From positions 1,178,001-1,242,000 of the forward strand of contig NZ_FNBH01000001.1 of NCBI RefSeq assembly GCF_900102265.1: a stretch of 64,000 bases of DNA, in the 5' to 3' direction. This DNA is from Epilithonimonas hungarica (GTDB lineage: Bacteria > Bacteroidota > Bacteroidia > Flavobacteriales > Weeksellaceae). Position numbers and translations under genes: made by a program. This document shows positions 32,790-40,200 of this stretch, piece after piece (position 1 is the stretch's first letter; each line of letters begins with the position of its first letter). The notes under the pieces are model-generated. The model did no database searches and was not told the origin of the DNA. It saw only the letters and a program-made list of their open reading frames with translations.

Positions 32790-33527
32790 ATGAAACCCAT
32801 CATCAAAATAGAAAACTTGAAACGCGAATTCAGAATGGGCGACGAAATCGTTCACGCTTTGAAAGGCATCGATTTGACTATCAACGAAGGCGAATTTGTG
32901 ACGATTATGGGAACCAGCGGTTCGGGAAAATCAACATTCCTCAATGTTTTGGGATGTCTAGACCAGCCAACTTCAGGAACTTATGAGCTGGACGGCGTTT
33001 TGGTAAAAGATTTAAACAAAAACCAACTTGCGGAAATCAGAAATACCAAAATCGGATTCATATTTCAATCATACAATTTATTGGCTAGAACCAGCGCGCT
33101 GGAAAACGTAGAGTTGCCTTTGCTCTACAATTCCAAAGTGTCTGCGGAAGAGAGAAGGGAGCGCGCTGTGAAAGCCTTGAAACAGGTCGGTTTAGAAAGC
33201 AGAATGGGACACGTTCCGAGCCAGCTTTCCGGCGGACAACAGCAGAGAGTTGCGATTGCGAGAGCCTTGGTCAATCATCCGATAATCCTTTTGGCAGACG
33301 AGGCAACAGGAAATCTCGACACTAGAACGTCTTATGAAGTGATGAATCTTTTTCAGGAACTCAATGACCAAGGAATCACGATTGGATTCGTAACCCACGA
33401 GGACGATATTGCGAGATTCAGCAAACGAACCGTGATTTTGCGAGACGGAATCATCAAAGAAGACAAACAGGTAAAAAACCGACTGATTGCCAAAGATGAA
33501 TTAATAAAACTTCCAAAAACAGAATGA
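32790..33527 (+). CDS. MacB/LolD-type ABC transporter ATP-binding protein
   Basis: 245 residues. Walker A G-T-S-G-S-G-K-S-T near 40, Q-loop F-Q-S-Y-N-L near 92, signature L-S-G-G-Q-Q-Q-R near 147, Walker B I-I-L-L-A-D-E-A-T-G-N-L-D near 160, H-switch T-H-E. The A-D-E-A-T-G-N-L-D variant is characteristic of the MacB/LolD/FtsE group, which moves substrates from the periplasmic side instead of importing. Partner of the permease 271 bp downstream. Confidence 0.94.
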   Translation: MKPIIKIENLKREFRMGDEIVHALKGIDLTINEGEFVTIMGTSGSGKSTFLNVLGCLDQPTSGTYELDGVLVKDLNKNQLAEIRNTKIGFIFQSYNLLARTSALENVELPLLYNSKVSAEERRERAVKALKQVGLESRMGHVPSQLSGGQQQRVAIARALVNHPIILLADEATGNLDTRTSYEVMNLFQELNDQGITIGFVTHEDDIARFSKRTVILRDGIIKEDKQVKNRLIAKDELIKLPKTE

Positions 33528-33584
33528 ATATAAAACTTATTCAATTATTATATTAATCAACAATGAAGAGGAACTAATGAAGTT

Positions 33585-33689
33585 AACTTTTTGCAAAACC
33601 GAAATGCAGACGAAAATGAAGATGCAATGAAGAAAGCAAATGAAACCGAAAATGAAAAGACAATGAAGAAGCTGGTTTTGCAAAAAGTT
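33585..33689. repeat. 16-bp inverted repeat enclosing a purine-rich tract
   Basis: AACTTTTTGCAAAACC (33585-33600) and its perfect inverse (33674-33689) surround 73 bp that is almost all A and G on the plus strand, with repeated AATGAAGA and GAAAATGAA words. No gene is convincing here. Confidence 0.6.
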
Positions 33690-33707
33690 TTTTAAAATAA
33701 TCATATA

Positions 33708-33756
33708 ACCCGAAGGGTTCAATATCAGTAGCCGTAGGTGAAACCTATGGAATCCA
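33708..33756. repeat. Short tandem hairpins (CCGAAGG and CCGTAGGT types)
   Basis: AACCCGAAGGGTT is followed by CCGTAGGTGAAACCTATGG; each folds into a small stem. It lies in the ATPase-permease gap. Confidence 0.45.
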
Positions 33757-33798
33757 ATATGAAAAATCACGAATTAAAAATGTGAAAAAATAATCAAA

Positions 33799-35016
33799 AT
33801 GAATTTCACTAATTTATTAAAAATAGCCTGGAAAGCCATTCTCCTCAACAAAACCAGAGCAATGCTGACAATGCTCGGAATCATCATTGGTGTGGCTTCC
33901 GTGATTGCAATGTTGGCAATTGGAGAGGGTTCCAAAGAAAGCATCAAAAAGAACATTTCAAGTATGGGCGCGAACCTCATCACGATTCGTCCAGGAGCGG
34001 GAATGATGGGCGGAGTTCGTTCTGACCCTTCTGCGATGCAGACTTTGACTTTGGCAGATTACAATGTTCTTAAATATCAAGCCAAACTCATCAAAGAAAT
34101 TTCGCCTTTGGTCAACGGGAGCGGACAAAGTATCGCTGGTTCCAATAACTGGCCAACTTCAATTTATGGCACTTCTCCAGAATATCTTAAAATCCGAGAT
34201 TGGGGCGTAGATGAAGGCTCTATGTTCACAGAAGACGACATCGAATCGTATGCGAAAGTTGCCGTTATCGGGAAAACTGTTCAGGAAAATCTCTTCCCGA
34301 ATGAAGATCCGATTGGAAAAATGATTCGTTTCAAAAATATTCCGTTCAAAGTGATTGGTGTTTTGAAAGAAAAAGGCGAAAATACATTTGGGCAAGACCA
34401 GGACGATATTATCATTGCGCCTTACACAGCGGTTCAGAAAAGGATTTTGGCTCAGACCTATCTTCAGTCGATTGTGGCTTCTTCTCAAAGTGAGGAAGAT
34501 TCTGAAAACGCAGTGAATGAAATCAAATCCATTATGGAAAATCAGCACAAGATAAAACCTGATGAAGACAACGATTTCAACGTTTCTTCTCAACAGGAAA
34601 TCATTTCAATGTTCAGTTCAACCAGCGAAATGCTGACGATTCTTTTGGTTGCGATTGCAAGTATTTCCTTATTGGTCGGCGGAATCGGAATTATGAATAT
34701 TATGTACGTTTCCGTAAAAGAACGAACCAAAGAAATTGGTCTGAGAATGGCGATTGGCGCAAAAGAAAATGATATTCTGATGCAGTTTTTGATAGAATCG
34801 GTTTTGATTTCCATCACAGGCGGAGTTCTCGGAGTTTTGATTGGCTTGATTTCTACATTTTGTATTCAGCAATTTGCAGGCTGGCCGGTAAGTGTTACTG
34901 CGAGTTCAATTGTGATTTCCTTTGTAGTTTGTACAATTACAGGTGTGTTTTTCGGTTGGTATCCTGCGAGAAAAGCGGCGCAGAGTGACCCGATTAATGC
35001 ATTGAGATACGAATAA
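33799..35016 (+). CDS. MacB-type ABC transporter permease (FtsX fold)
   Basis: 405 residues. One N-terminal membrane helix (~20-42), a large periplasmic MacB_PCD domain (~45-275), then three C-terminal helices (~280-305, 330-355, 365-390). G-G-I-G-I-M-N-I-M-Y-V-S-V-K-E-R-T-K-E-I-G-L-R-M-A-I-G-A is the conserved FtsX signature after the second helix. With the ATPase it forms the mechanotransmission-type pump that drives export through the TolC-like channel; substrates may be antibiotics, peptides or lipids. Confidence 0.94.
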   Translation: MNFTNLLKIAWKAILLNKTRAMLTMLGIIIGVASVIAMLAIGEGSKESIKKNISSMGANLITIRPGAGMMGGVRSDPSAMQTLTLADYNVLKYQAKLIKEISPLVNGSGQSIAGSNNWPTSIYGTSPEYLKIRDWGVDEGSMFTEDDIESYAKVAVIGKTVQENLFPNEDPIGKMIRFKNIPFKVIGVLKEKGENTFGQDQDDIIIAPYTAVQKRILAQTYLQSIVASSQSEEDSENAVNEIKSIMENQHKIKPDEDNDFNVSSQQEIISMFSSTSEMLTILLVAIASISLLVGGIGIMNIMYVSVKERTKEIGLRMAIGAKENDILMQFLIESVLISITGGVLGVLIGLISTFCIQQFAGWPVSVTASSIVISFVVCTITGVFFGWYPARKAAQSDPINALRYE

Positions 35017-35189
35017 TCGTTGATGGTTTTTGGTTGATAGTTGTTAGTAATTTTAAAAATGAAAAAGAATTATGCTGGAAAAAATTTTAAATTCACTTCT
35101 TGAAAACTTTCACAAATCCAATATTTTTAAGGGTTTGAATAAATTCAAGTTTTAAAAAATCAACAATGTGTCTGAATTTATTTAAGTTA

Positions 35190-35264
35190 TTTTCTCGCTG
35201 ATTTAACAGATTTTTTAAATGACAATATTTGAAAATCTGCGTAATTTGCATAATCTGCGAGAGC
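35190..35264. repeat. TCTCGC...GCGAGA inverted repeat (copy 3)
   Basis: TTTTCTCGCTGATTTAACAG at the left and TTTGCATAATCTGCGAGAGC at the right. It sits in the 300-bp gap between the permease and the kinase, which otherwise contains AT-rich sequence and no gene. Confidence 0.6.
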
Positions 35265-35316
35265 TTTTAACAAATTTAAAAAATTCTAATCTGCAATTTT
35301 TTAATCTAATTTAAAA

Positions 35317-36342
35317 ATGATAAACCTTAAAAATAAAAACCTCGAAATCAGCCTTCATCTTTTGATTTGGCTGGTTTTGTTCTTTCTTCCTGCGGCGTTC
35401 ACCATTGGTTCGGAGACGGATTGGAGTGCAATTTTCAGACACTTTTGGTTGCAGTTGTTTTTCCTTGCGATTATATTTTATCTCAATTATTTTATCATTG
35501 TAAAATGGCTTTTTGAAGATAAGAGATTGTGGTTTTTCACATCCAATTTTTTACTGCTTGTCATACTTATCGTTGTTAAAAGCCAGATTTTCGAACTGCT
35601 TGAGCCAGACCGACCAAAAATGTTGGGAAAACGTCCACCAGAAGGGATGCGTTATTTTTTCGATTTCCTTATTTATCTGATTCCTGTCGCGTTTTCGATT
35701 GCTATTAATGCCAGTAAGAAAATGCAGAAAGCAGAAGAAATGAAAATCGAGGCTGATAATATCAAACTTCAATCTGAACTTAAACATCTGAAATATCAAT
35801 TACAACCGCACTTTTTCTTTAATTCGCTTAATAATATTTATTCCTTAATTGATTTTGATTCCGAGAAAGCGAAACAAAGTGTCCACAGCTTGAGTAAATT
35901 GATGCGACATCTTTTATACAAAACCGATGTTGATAAAATCAGCCTTTCAGAAGAAATTGATTTTTTGAATAAATATATCGACTTAATGTCATTAAGATTG
36001 AATGACAAAACGAAAGTTTACACCAATTTTCCATCGAAAATTCCAAGTTTGGAAGTTGCTCCGTTGTTATTTATTTCGATTGTGGAAAATGCTTTTAAAC
36101 ACGGTGTTTCTGCGACTCAGCATTCGGATATCAGTTTTAAAATGGAAATTGTTGAAGACGAAATTCACTTTACAGCTTCCAATTCCAATTTTCCCAAAAC
36201 CGATACAGACAAAAGCGGTTCAGGAATTGGCGTCGAGAATTTACAGAAAAGACTTAACTTGCTTTATCCTGAAAAACATGAGTTTCATTCCTGTCTGAAT
36301 GACGGGATGTACATTGCGGAAGTAAAATTGAAAACAAAATAG
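35317..36342 (+). CDS. LytS-type sensor histidine kinase
   Basis: 341 residues. Four hydrophobic segments (~12-30, 45-65, 72-90, 113-131) with no extracellular domain, a short coiled coil, then the His_kinase box with H165 in Q-L-Q-P-H-F-F-F-N-S-L-N-N and an HATPase domain (I-V-E-N-A-F-K-H-G near 250, G-S-G-I-G-V-E-N-L near 302). It pairs with the LytTR regulator 105 bp downstream. Kinases with such small input domains often sense state through a partner, here plausibly the ABC pump. Confidence 0.93.
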   Translation: MINLKNKNLEISLHLLIWLVLFFLPAAFTIGSETDWSAIFRHFWLQLFFLAIIFYLNYFIIVKWLFEDKRLWFFTSNFLLLVILIVVKSQIFELLEPDRPKMLGKRPPEGMRYFFDFLIYLIPVAFSIAINASKKMQKAEEMKIEADNIKLQSELKHLKYQLQPHFFFNSLNNIYSLIDFDSEKAKQSVHSLSKLMRHLLYKTDVDKISLSEEIDFLNKYIDLMSLRLNDKTKVYTNFPSKIPSLEVAPLLFISIVENAFKHGVSATQHSDISFKMEIVEDEIHFTASNSNFPKTDTDKSGSGIGVENLQKRLNLLYPEKHEFHSCLNDGMYIAEVKLKTK

Positions 36343-36350
36343 TTAGAGTT

Positions 36351-36427
36351 TTGTCATTCCGAGGAACGAGGAATCTCTACATTAATAATTAGATTCTTCA
36401 CTACATTTCATTTCGTTCAGAATGACA
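36351..36427. repeat. TGTCATTCCG inverted repeat (copy 4)
   Basis: TTGTCATTCCGAGGAACGAG at the left and TTTCGTTCAGAATGACAA at the right, between the kinase and response-regulator genes. Confidence 0.65.
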
Positions 36428-36447
36428 ATATTCAAAAATAATCAAAA

Positions 36448-37173
36448 ATGAAAAAAATAACCTGCCTAATTGCCGACGACGAACCAATGGCGTTGAACTT
36501 AATCGAAAGTTATGTTCTGAAAACACCTTTTCTGGAACTGAAAGCCAAATGCAACAACGCCATCGAAGCAATGCAGGTCTTGGAAGAACAAAAAGACATC
36601 GATTTGTTTTTTCTCGATATTCAAATGCCTGATTTGACAGGTTTGGAATTTTCAAAACTGCTTCCTCAAAATAGCAGAGTGATTTTCACAACGGCTTTTG
36701 ACCAATATGCAATTGATGGTTACAAAGTGAATGCTTTGGATTATCTGTTGAAACCTTTTGATTATAATGAGTTCCTAAACGCTTCCACAAAAGCCAGAAA
36801 TTATTTTGAATCTCAGCAATCTGTTTCAGTTACAAAACCGGAAAGAAAACAAGAATTTTTCTTCGTAAAATCGGAGTACAAACAAATCAAAATCAGTTTT
36901 TCTGAAATCCTTTATATCGAAGGTTTGAAAGATTATGTGAAAATTTATTTGAAAGATAATCCAAAACCAATTCTAACTTTGATGAGTCTAAAAAAACTCG
37001 AAGAAGAATTGCCTTCGGATAATTTTATGAGAATTCATCGTTCTTTTATCATTGGTCTCGACAAAATAGAAGCGATTGAAAGAAATCACATCGTCATCGG
37101 AAAAGAACAAATTGCAATTGCTCCAAATTACAAAGATTCGTTGATGGAATATATTGGAGGAAAGAGTTTATAA
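36448..37173 (+). CDS. LytTR-family response regulator
   Basis: 241 residues. Receiver domain with D10-D11, phosphoacceptor D57 (F-L-D-I-Q-M-P-D) and K in L-K-P-F-D near 104; LytTR DNA-binding domain ~140-238 with Y-I-E-G-L-K-D-Y-V-K-I-Y and F-M-R-I-H-R-S-F-I. It probably controls the efflux genes upstream or another envelope function. LytTR proteins usually bind paired direct repeats; I found no certain pair ahead of 30060. Confidence 0.94.
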   Translation: MKKITCLIADDEPMALNLIESYVLKTPFLELKAKCNNAIEAMQVLEEQKDIDLFFLDIQMPDLTGLEFSKLLPQNSRVIFTTAFDQYAIDGYKVNALDYLLKPFDYNEFLNASTKARNYFESQQSVSVTKPERKQEFFFVKSEYKQIKISFSEILYIEGLKDYVKIYLKDNPKPILTLMSLKKLEEELPSDNFMRIHRSFIIGLDKIEAIERNHIVIGKEQIAIAPNYKDSLMEYIGGKSL

Positions 37174-37177
37174 ATTC

Positions 37178-37230
37178 CCCTCCTTTGGAGGGGTGTCAAT
37201 TCGCCTAAGGCGAATTGACGGGGTGGTTTA
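37178..37230. repeat. CCCCTCC double hairpin repeat
   Basis: CCCCTCCTTTGGAGGGG is followed by TCAATTCGCCT / AGGCGAATTGA and ends GACGGGGTGGTTTA. The last three bases are the stop codon of the convergent GreA-like gene. It may serve as terminator for both sides. A similar tail (GCAGGGGTGGTTTA) precedes the palindrome array at 22591. Confidence 0.6.
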
Positions 37231-37668
37231 TAAGATATCCACAATCCTCTGATTCATATTATTCAAAGAAAAAACGTCATCTTTCTGTTTCCCGTTCATC
37301 ACTTTTGCGAGCGGAGATTCCTGTGAAATACAGATGATTTTTTGATTTTCAAAAGTGATTTCGCCTAAAGAAACAGAAATGAAAAACAAACCTTTTTCCG
37401 TCTTTACAATCGCTCCTTTTTCCACTTTATCAGAAGGTTTTGGCAGGACAGTTTTAAGGAAATCCTTTTGCTTCAAAATCTCATTCAACTGAACTTGTAA
37501 GTTGTTGATTTCCTGCTGCAGCATTTCTCTTCCGGTTTCGTATTTGTCGCCCATTGAGCTTTTTGTATCGTTGCTGGATGCACGGGTTTCTGAAATTAGT
37601 TTCTCGAAATTTTGGATTTTTTCGGAAAGCTTTTGTCTAATGATTTTTATTAATTCTTCTTTATTCAT
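37228..37668 (-). CDS. GreA/GreB-like transcript cleavage factor homologue
   Basis: 146 residues. The N-terminal ~75 residues form a coiled coil (S-S-M-G-D-K-Y-E-T-G-R-E-M-L-Q-Q-E). The C-terminal part has the GreA-like closing strand S-P-L-A-K-V-M-N-G-K-Q-K-D-D-V. This resembles Gre factors, which enter the RNA polymerase channel and rescue backtracked complexes, but the usual acidic tip residues are not obvious. Homologues are often misnamed 3-oxoacyl-ACP synthase. It overlaps the upstream CCA-transferase gene by 8 bp, so the two form an operon. Confidence 0.75.
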   Translation of the reverse strand: MNKEELIKIIRQKLSEKIQNFEKLISETRASSNDTKSSMGDKYETGREMLQQEINNLQVQLNEILKQKDFLKTVLPKPSDKVEKGAIVKTEKGLFFISVSLGEITFENQKIICISQESPLAKVMNGKQKDDVFSLNNMNQRIVDIL

Positions 37669-39094
37669 TTTTAATTACCAAAGTCAATCCCAATTTCTCA
37701 GCTTCATTGATGACGAATTCTCTTGCTTCGATCTTATCATTTTGAATCTCGCCTTCCAAAATCGCTTCCTTCACTTTTTCTTTAAGAATTCCTATTTCTC
37801 TGCCAGGATTTAAACCGAATAATTCCATGATCTCTTCTCCTGAAATTGGTGGCTGGAAATTACGAACCTGGTCCTTTTCTTCAACTTCTTTGATTTTCGT
37901 GGCAACGTATTCAAAATTCTTTTTGAATTTGGCTTGCTTAGAATAATTCTTGGTCGTGATGTCGGATTTGCATAATGTAAATAAATCTTCCAAATCTTCC
38001 CCAGAATCGAAAAGCAAACGTCGCAGCGCAGAATCCGAAGCGTCATCCGTAATCAACGCAATTGGCCTGGCGTGCATTCTTACGAGTTTTTCTACGTATT
38101 TTTGTTCCTGTCCAAGCGGAAGTTTCAACCGCTTGAAAATTGATTTTATCATTTTGGAACCCAGAAATTCGTGACCGTGAAAAGTCCAGCCTATTCCTTC
38201 AACAAATTTTTTCGTCGGCGCTTTTCCGATGTCGTGGAGTAGTGCTGACCAACGAAGCCAAAGTTTATCCGTATTTTCAGAAATATTATCTACAACTGCT
38301 AATGTGTGGTAAAAATTATCTTTATGCGTTTGTCCATCAATATCTTCGATACCTTTTAATGCTGTTAATTCGGGAAGAATATATTTTAAAAGTGAAGTTT
38401 CTTCTAATAATTTTAATCCTTTGGAAGGTCTATCGGAAAGCATTATTTTATTAAACTCCACCATAATTCTTTCCATCGAAACAATCTTCATTCGTTCCGC
38501 TTCGTCTTTTATGGCTTTCAAAGAATTTTCTTCGATTTCGAAATCCAAAGTTGTGGCAAAACGAATGGCTCTCATCATTCGCAAAGGGTCATCAGAATAA
38601 GTTTGATGAGGTTCCAAAGGCGTTCTCAGAATTTTATTGGACAAATCCTGCATCCCACCAAATGGGTCAATCAGTTCTCCGAAATTATCTTTGTTAAGGG
38701 AGATCGCCATTGCATTGATGGTGAAATCTCTCCTTTTTTGGTCGTCTTCCAAAGTTCCTATTTCCACCGACGGTTTTCTCGAGTCCTCACTGTAACTTTC
38801 TTTTCTGGCACCTACAAATTCCAGTTCCAGTTCTTTATAACGAAACATCGCCGTTCCATATGTTTTGAAAACCGCTACTTTTGTTTTCGGGTCAATTTCC
38901 TGGGCGATGCTTTCCGCAAGTTCTATCCCGCTGGATTCTGTAACGAAATCGATGTCGGTCGGTGCTTTTCTTTGCATCAGCAGATCTCTTACGAATCCGC
39001 CAACTGCATAAACGGATTGTCCGTTTCTGTCGGCAACTTCAGAAATGATTTTGAAAAGTTTAAGATTTTTATTTTGGTTTAAGTTTATAAACAT
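37661..39094 (-). CDS. CCA-adding tRNA nucleotidyltransferase / poly(A) polymerase family with HD domain
   Basis: 477 residues. Nucleotidyltransferase head with V-G-G-F-V-R-D-L-L and the metal pair in T-D-I-D-F-V near 47; R-R-D-F-T-I-N-A-M-A near 122; the RNA-binding neck; and an HD hydrolase domain (L-L-H-D-I-G-K-A-P near 290). In Bacteroidota this architecture adds or repairs the CCA end of tRNAs. It is upstream in an operon with the GreA-like gene. A TATCTTTG box at 39155-39148 gives a leader of about 48 nt that contains a 16-bp palindrome. Confidence 0.92.
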   Translation of the reverse strand: MFINLNQNKNLKLFKIISEVADRNGQSVYAVGGFVRDLLMQRKAPTDIDFVTESSGIELAESIAQEIDPKTKVAVFKTYGTAMFRYKELELEFVGARKESYSEDSRKPSVEIGTLEDDQKRRDFTINAMAISLNKDNFGELIDPFGGMQDLSNKILRTPLEPHQTYSDDPLRMMRAIRFATTLDFEIEENSLKAIKDEAERMKIVSMERIMVEFNKIMLSDRPSKGLKLLEETSLLKYILPELTALKGIEDIDGQTHKDNFYHTLAVVDNISENTDKLWLRWSALLHDIGKAPTKKFVEGIGWTFHGHEFLGSKMIKSIFKRLKLPLGQEQKYVEKLVRMHARPIALITDDASDSALRRLLFDSGEDLEDLFTLCKSDITTKNYSKQAKFKKNFEYVATKIKEVEEKDQVRNFQPPISGEEIMELFGLNPGREIGILKEKVKEAILEGEIQNDKIEAREFVINEAEKLGLTLVIKNE

Positions 39095-39360
39095 TACTAA
39101 AATTAAGAAATGAAATCCTTATATATAAGGACTCCTTTATTAAGGTACAAAGATAATTGTTTTTAAAGTTATCGCCTTGTTTATTGAAAATCAGGACTTT
39201 TTGTCTTTTTTAGCTTGTTTGAGCTATTGAAAATCAGACATTTTGCTATAAAAATAGGAGCGGTATTCTTTTTGAGATTATGGTAAATACAAAAAGTAGT
39301 TTTTTTTCATAGTTTATTTTTCCGGCGGATGGTCTTGCAAGAGCTCATCCGCTGGTTTTT
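39095..39360. promoter_or_regulatory. Regulatory region between the CCA gene and tsaC
   Basis: Contents, left to right: a perfect 16-bp palindrome TCCTTATATATAAGGA (39116-39131) in the CCA leader; TATCTTTG -7 box on the minus strand (39155-39148); two identical 13-bp direct repeats TATTGAAAATCAG (39182-39194, 39225-39237), 43 bp apart, or about four helical turns; and a hairpin CCGGCGGATG / CATCCGCTGG (39323-39356) followed by seven T residues on the plus strand. The last is the wrong orientation for an ideal tsaC terminator, so a plus-strand small RNA is possible. Confidence 0.45.
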
Positions 39361-39915
39361 TTATTCACGAAGAACTTTGATTTGATTATTATTCCAGACT
39401 TTGATGACGGACGAACCGGAAAATTCCGAGATCTTATCTTGATTGTCTTCTACAATATGATCAACCGCACTTTTTATTTCCTCAGAAATGTCACTGAATT
39501 TCATTGGTGATTTTTGTCCGCTAAGATTTGCAGAAGTTGAAACCAATGGTTTATTGAGTTTTGAGATCAGTTTTTTGCAGTAATCATTCCTTACGATTCG
39601 GATTCCGACGCTTCCATCTTCCGCCAACAACTCTTTGGGAAGATTTTTTGGATTTTCATAAACTATTGTTACGGGCTTCTCACTGAGGTCGATGATTTGC
39701 CAGGCCATTTCCGGTACATCCACCAGGTCCTGTAGCCTTTTTTCGGACTCGACTAGTATAATAAGAGACTTATTCGGTTCCCTTTTTTTGATTTCGAATA
39801 TCTTTTTGATCGCCTCCGGGTTGGTTGCATCACAGCCAATTCCCCAGATGGTATCTGTAGGGTAAAGTATAGTTCCGCCGGATTGTAAAATTTCTATTGC
39901 TTGTGTAAGATCCAT
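39361..39915 (-). CDS. Threonylcarbamoyl-AMP synthase (Sua5/YciO/YrdC)
   Basis: 184 residues from ATG 39915; an in-frame TTG nine codons upstream is less likely. YrdC fold with Y-P-T-D-T-I-W-G-I-G near 22, K-R-E-P-N-K-S-L near 46, and S-T-S-A-N-L-S-G near 138. It makes the threonylcarbamoyl-AMP used for t6A modification of ANN-decoding tRNAs. Position next to the CCA enzyme links two tRNA-maturation genes on one strand. It is the short YrdC/TsaC form without the Sua5 C-terminal domain. Confidence 0.92.
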   Translation of the reverse strand: MDLTQAIEILQSGGTILYPTDTIWGIGCDATNPEAIKKIFEIKKREPNKSLIILVESEKRLQDLVDVPEMAWQIIDLSEKPVTIVYENPKNLPKELLAEDGSVGIRIVRNDYCKKLISKLNKPLVSTSANLSGQKSPMKFSDISEEIKSAVDHIVEDNQDKISEFSGSSVIKVWNNNQIKVLRE

Positions 39916-40200
39916 TTCGGTGCAAATTTTGGGGAAAATCAAATATTAATGACTGTTAAGGTTGTTAATGTCATGATTTACAGTTGTTTGTTTGTTTTTG
40001 TGTGATTTGGCAGATAAAATTATCTATTGCAAATTTAACAAATAATGAACAGATTTTTAAAAAGTATTAACCTGTTAAACTTGATTTAACATAATCTCTG
40101 TTTTCGTAATGCTTAATTAAAGAATATTTAAAATTTCACATACATTCGGATTGCTTTCCATATCATTTCTTTGGCAACGAAGAAAAAAGGAAAGTAAAAA

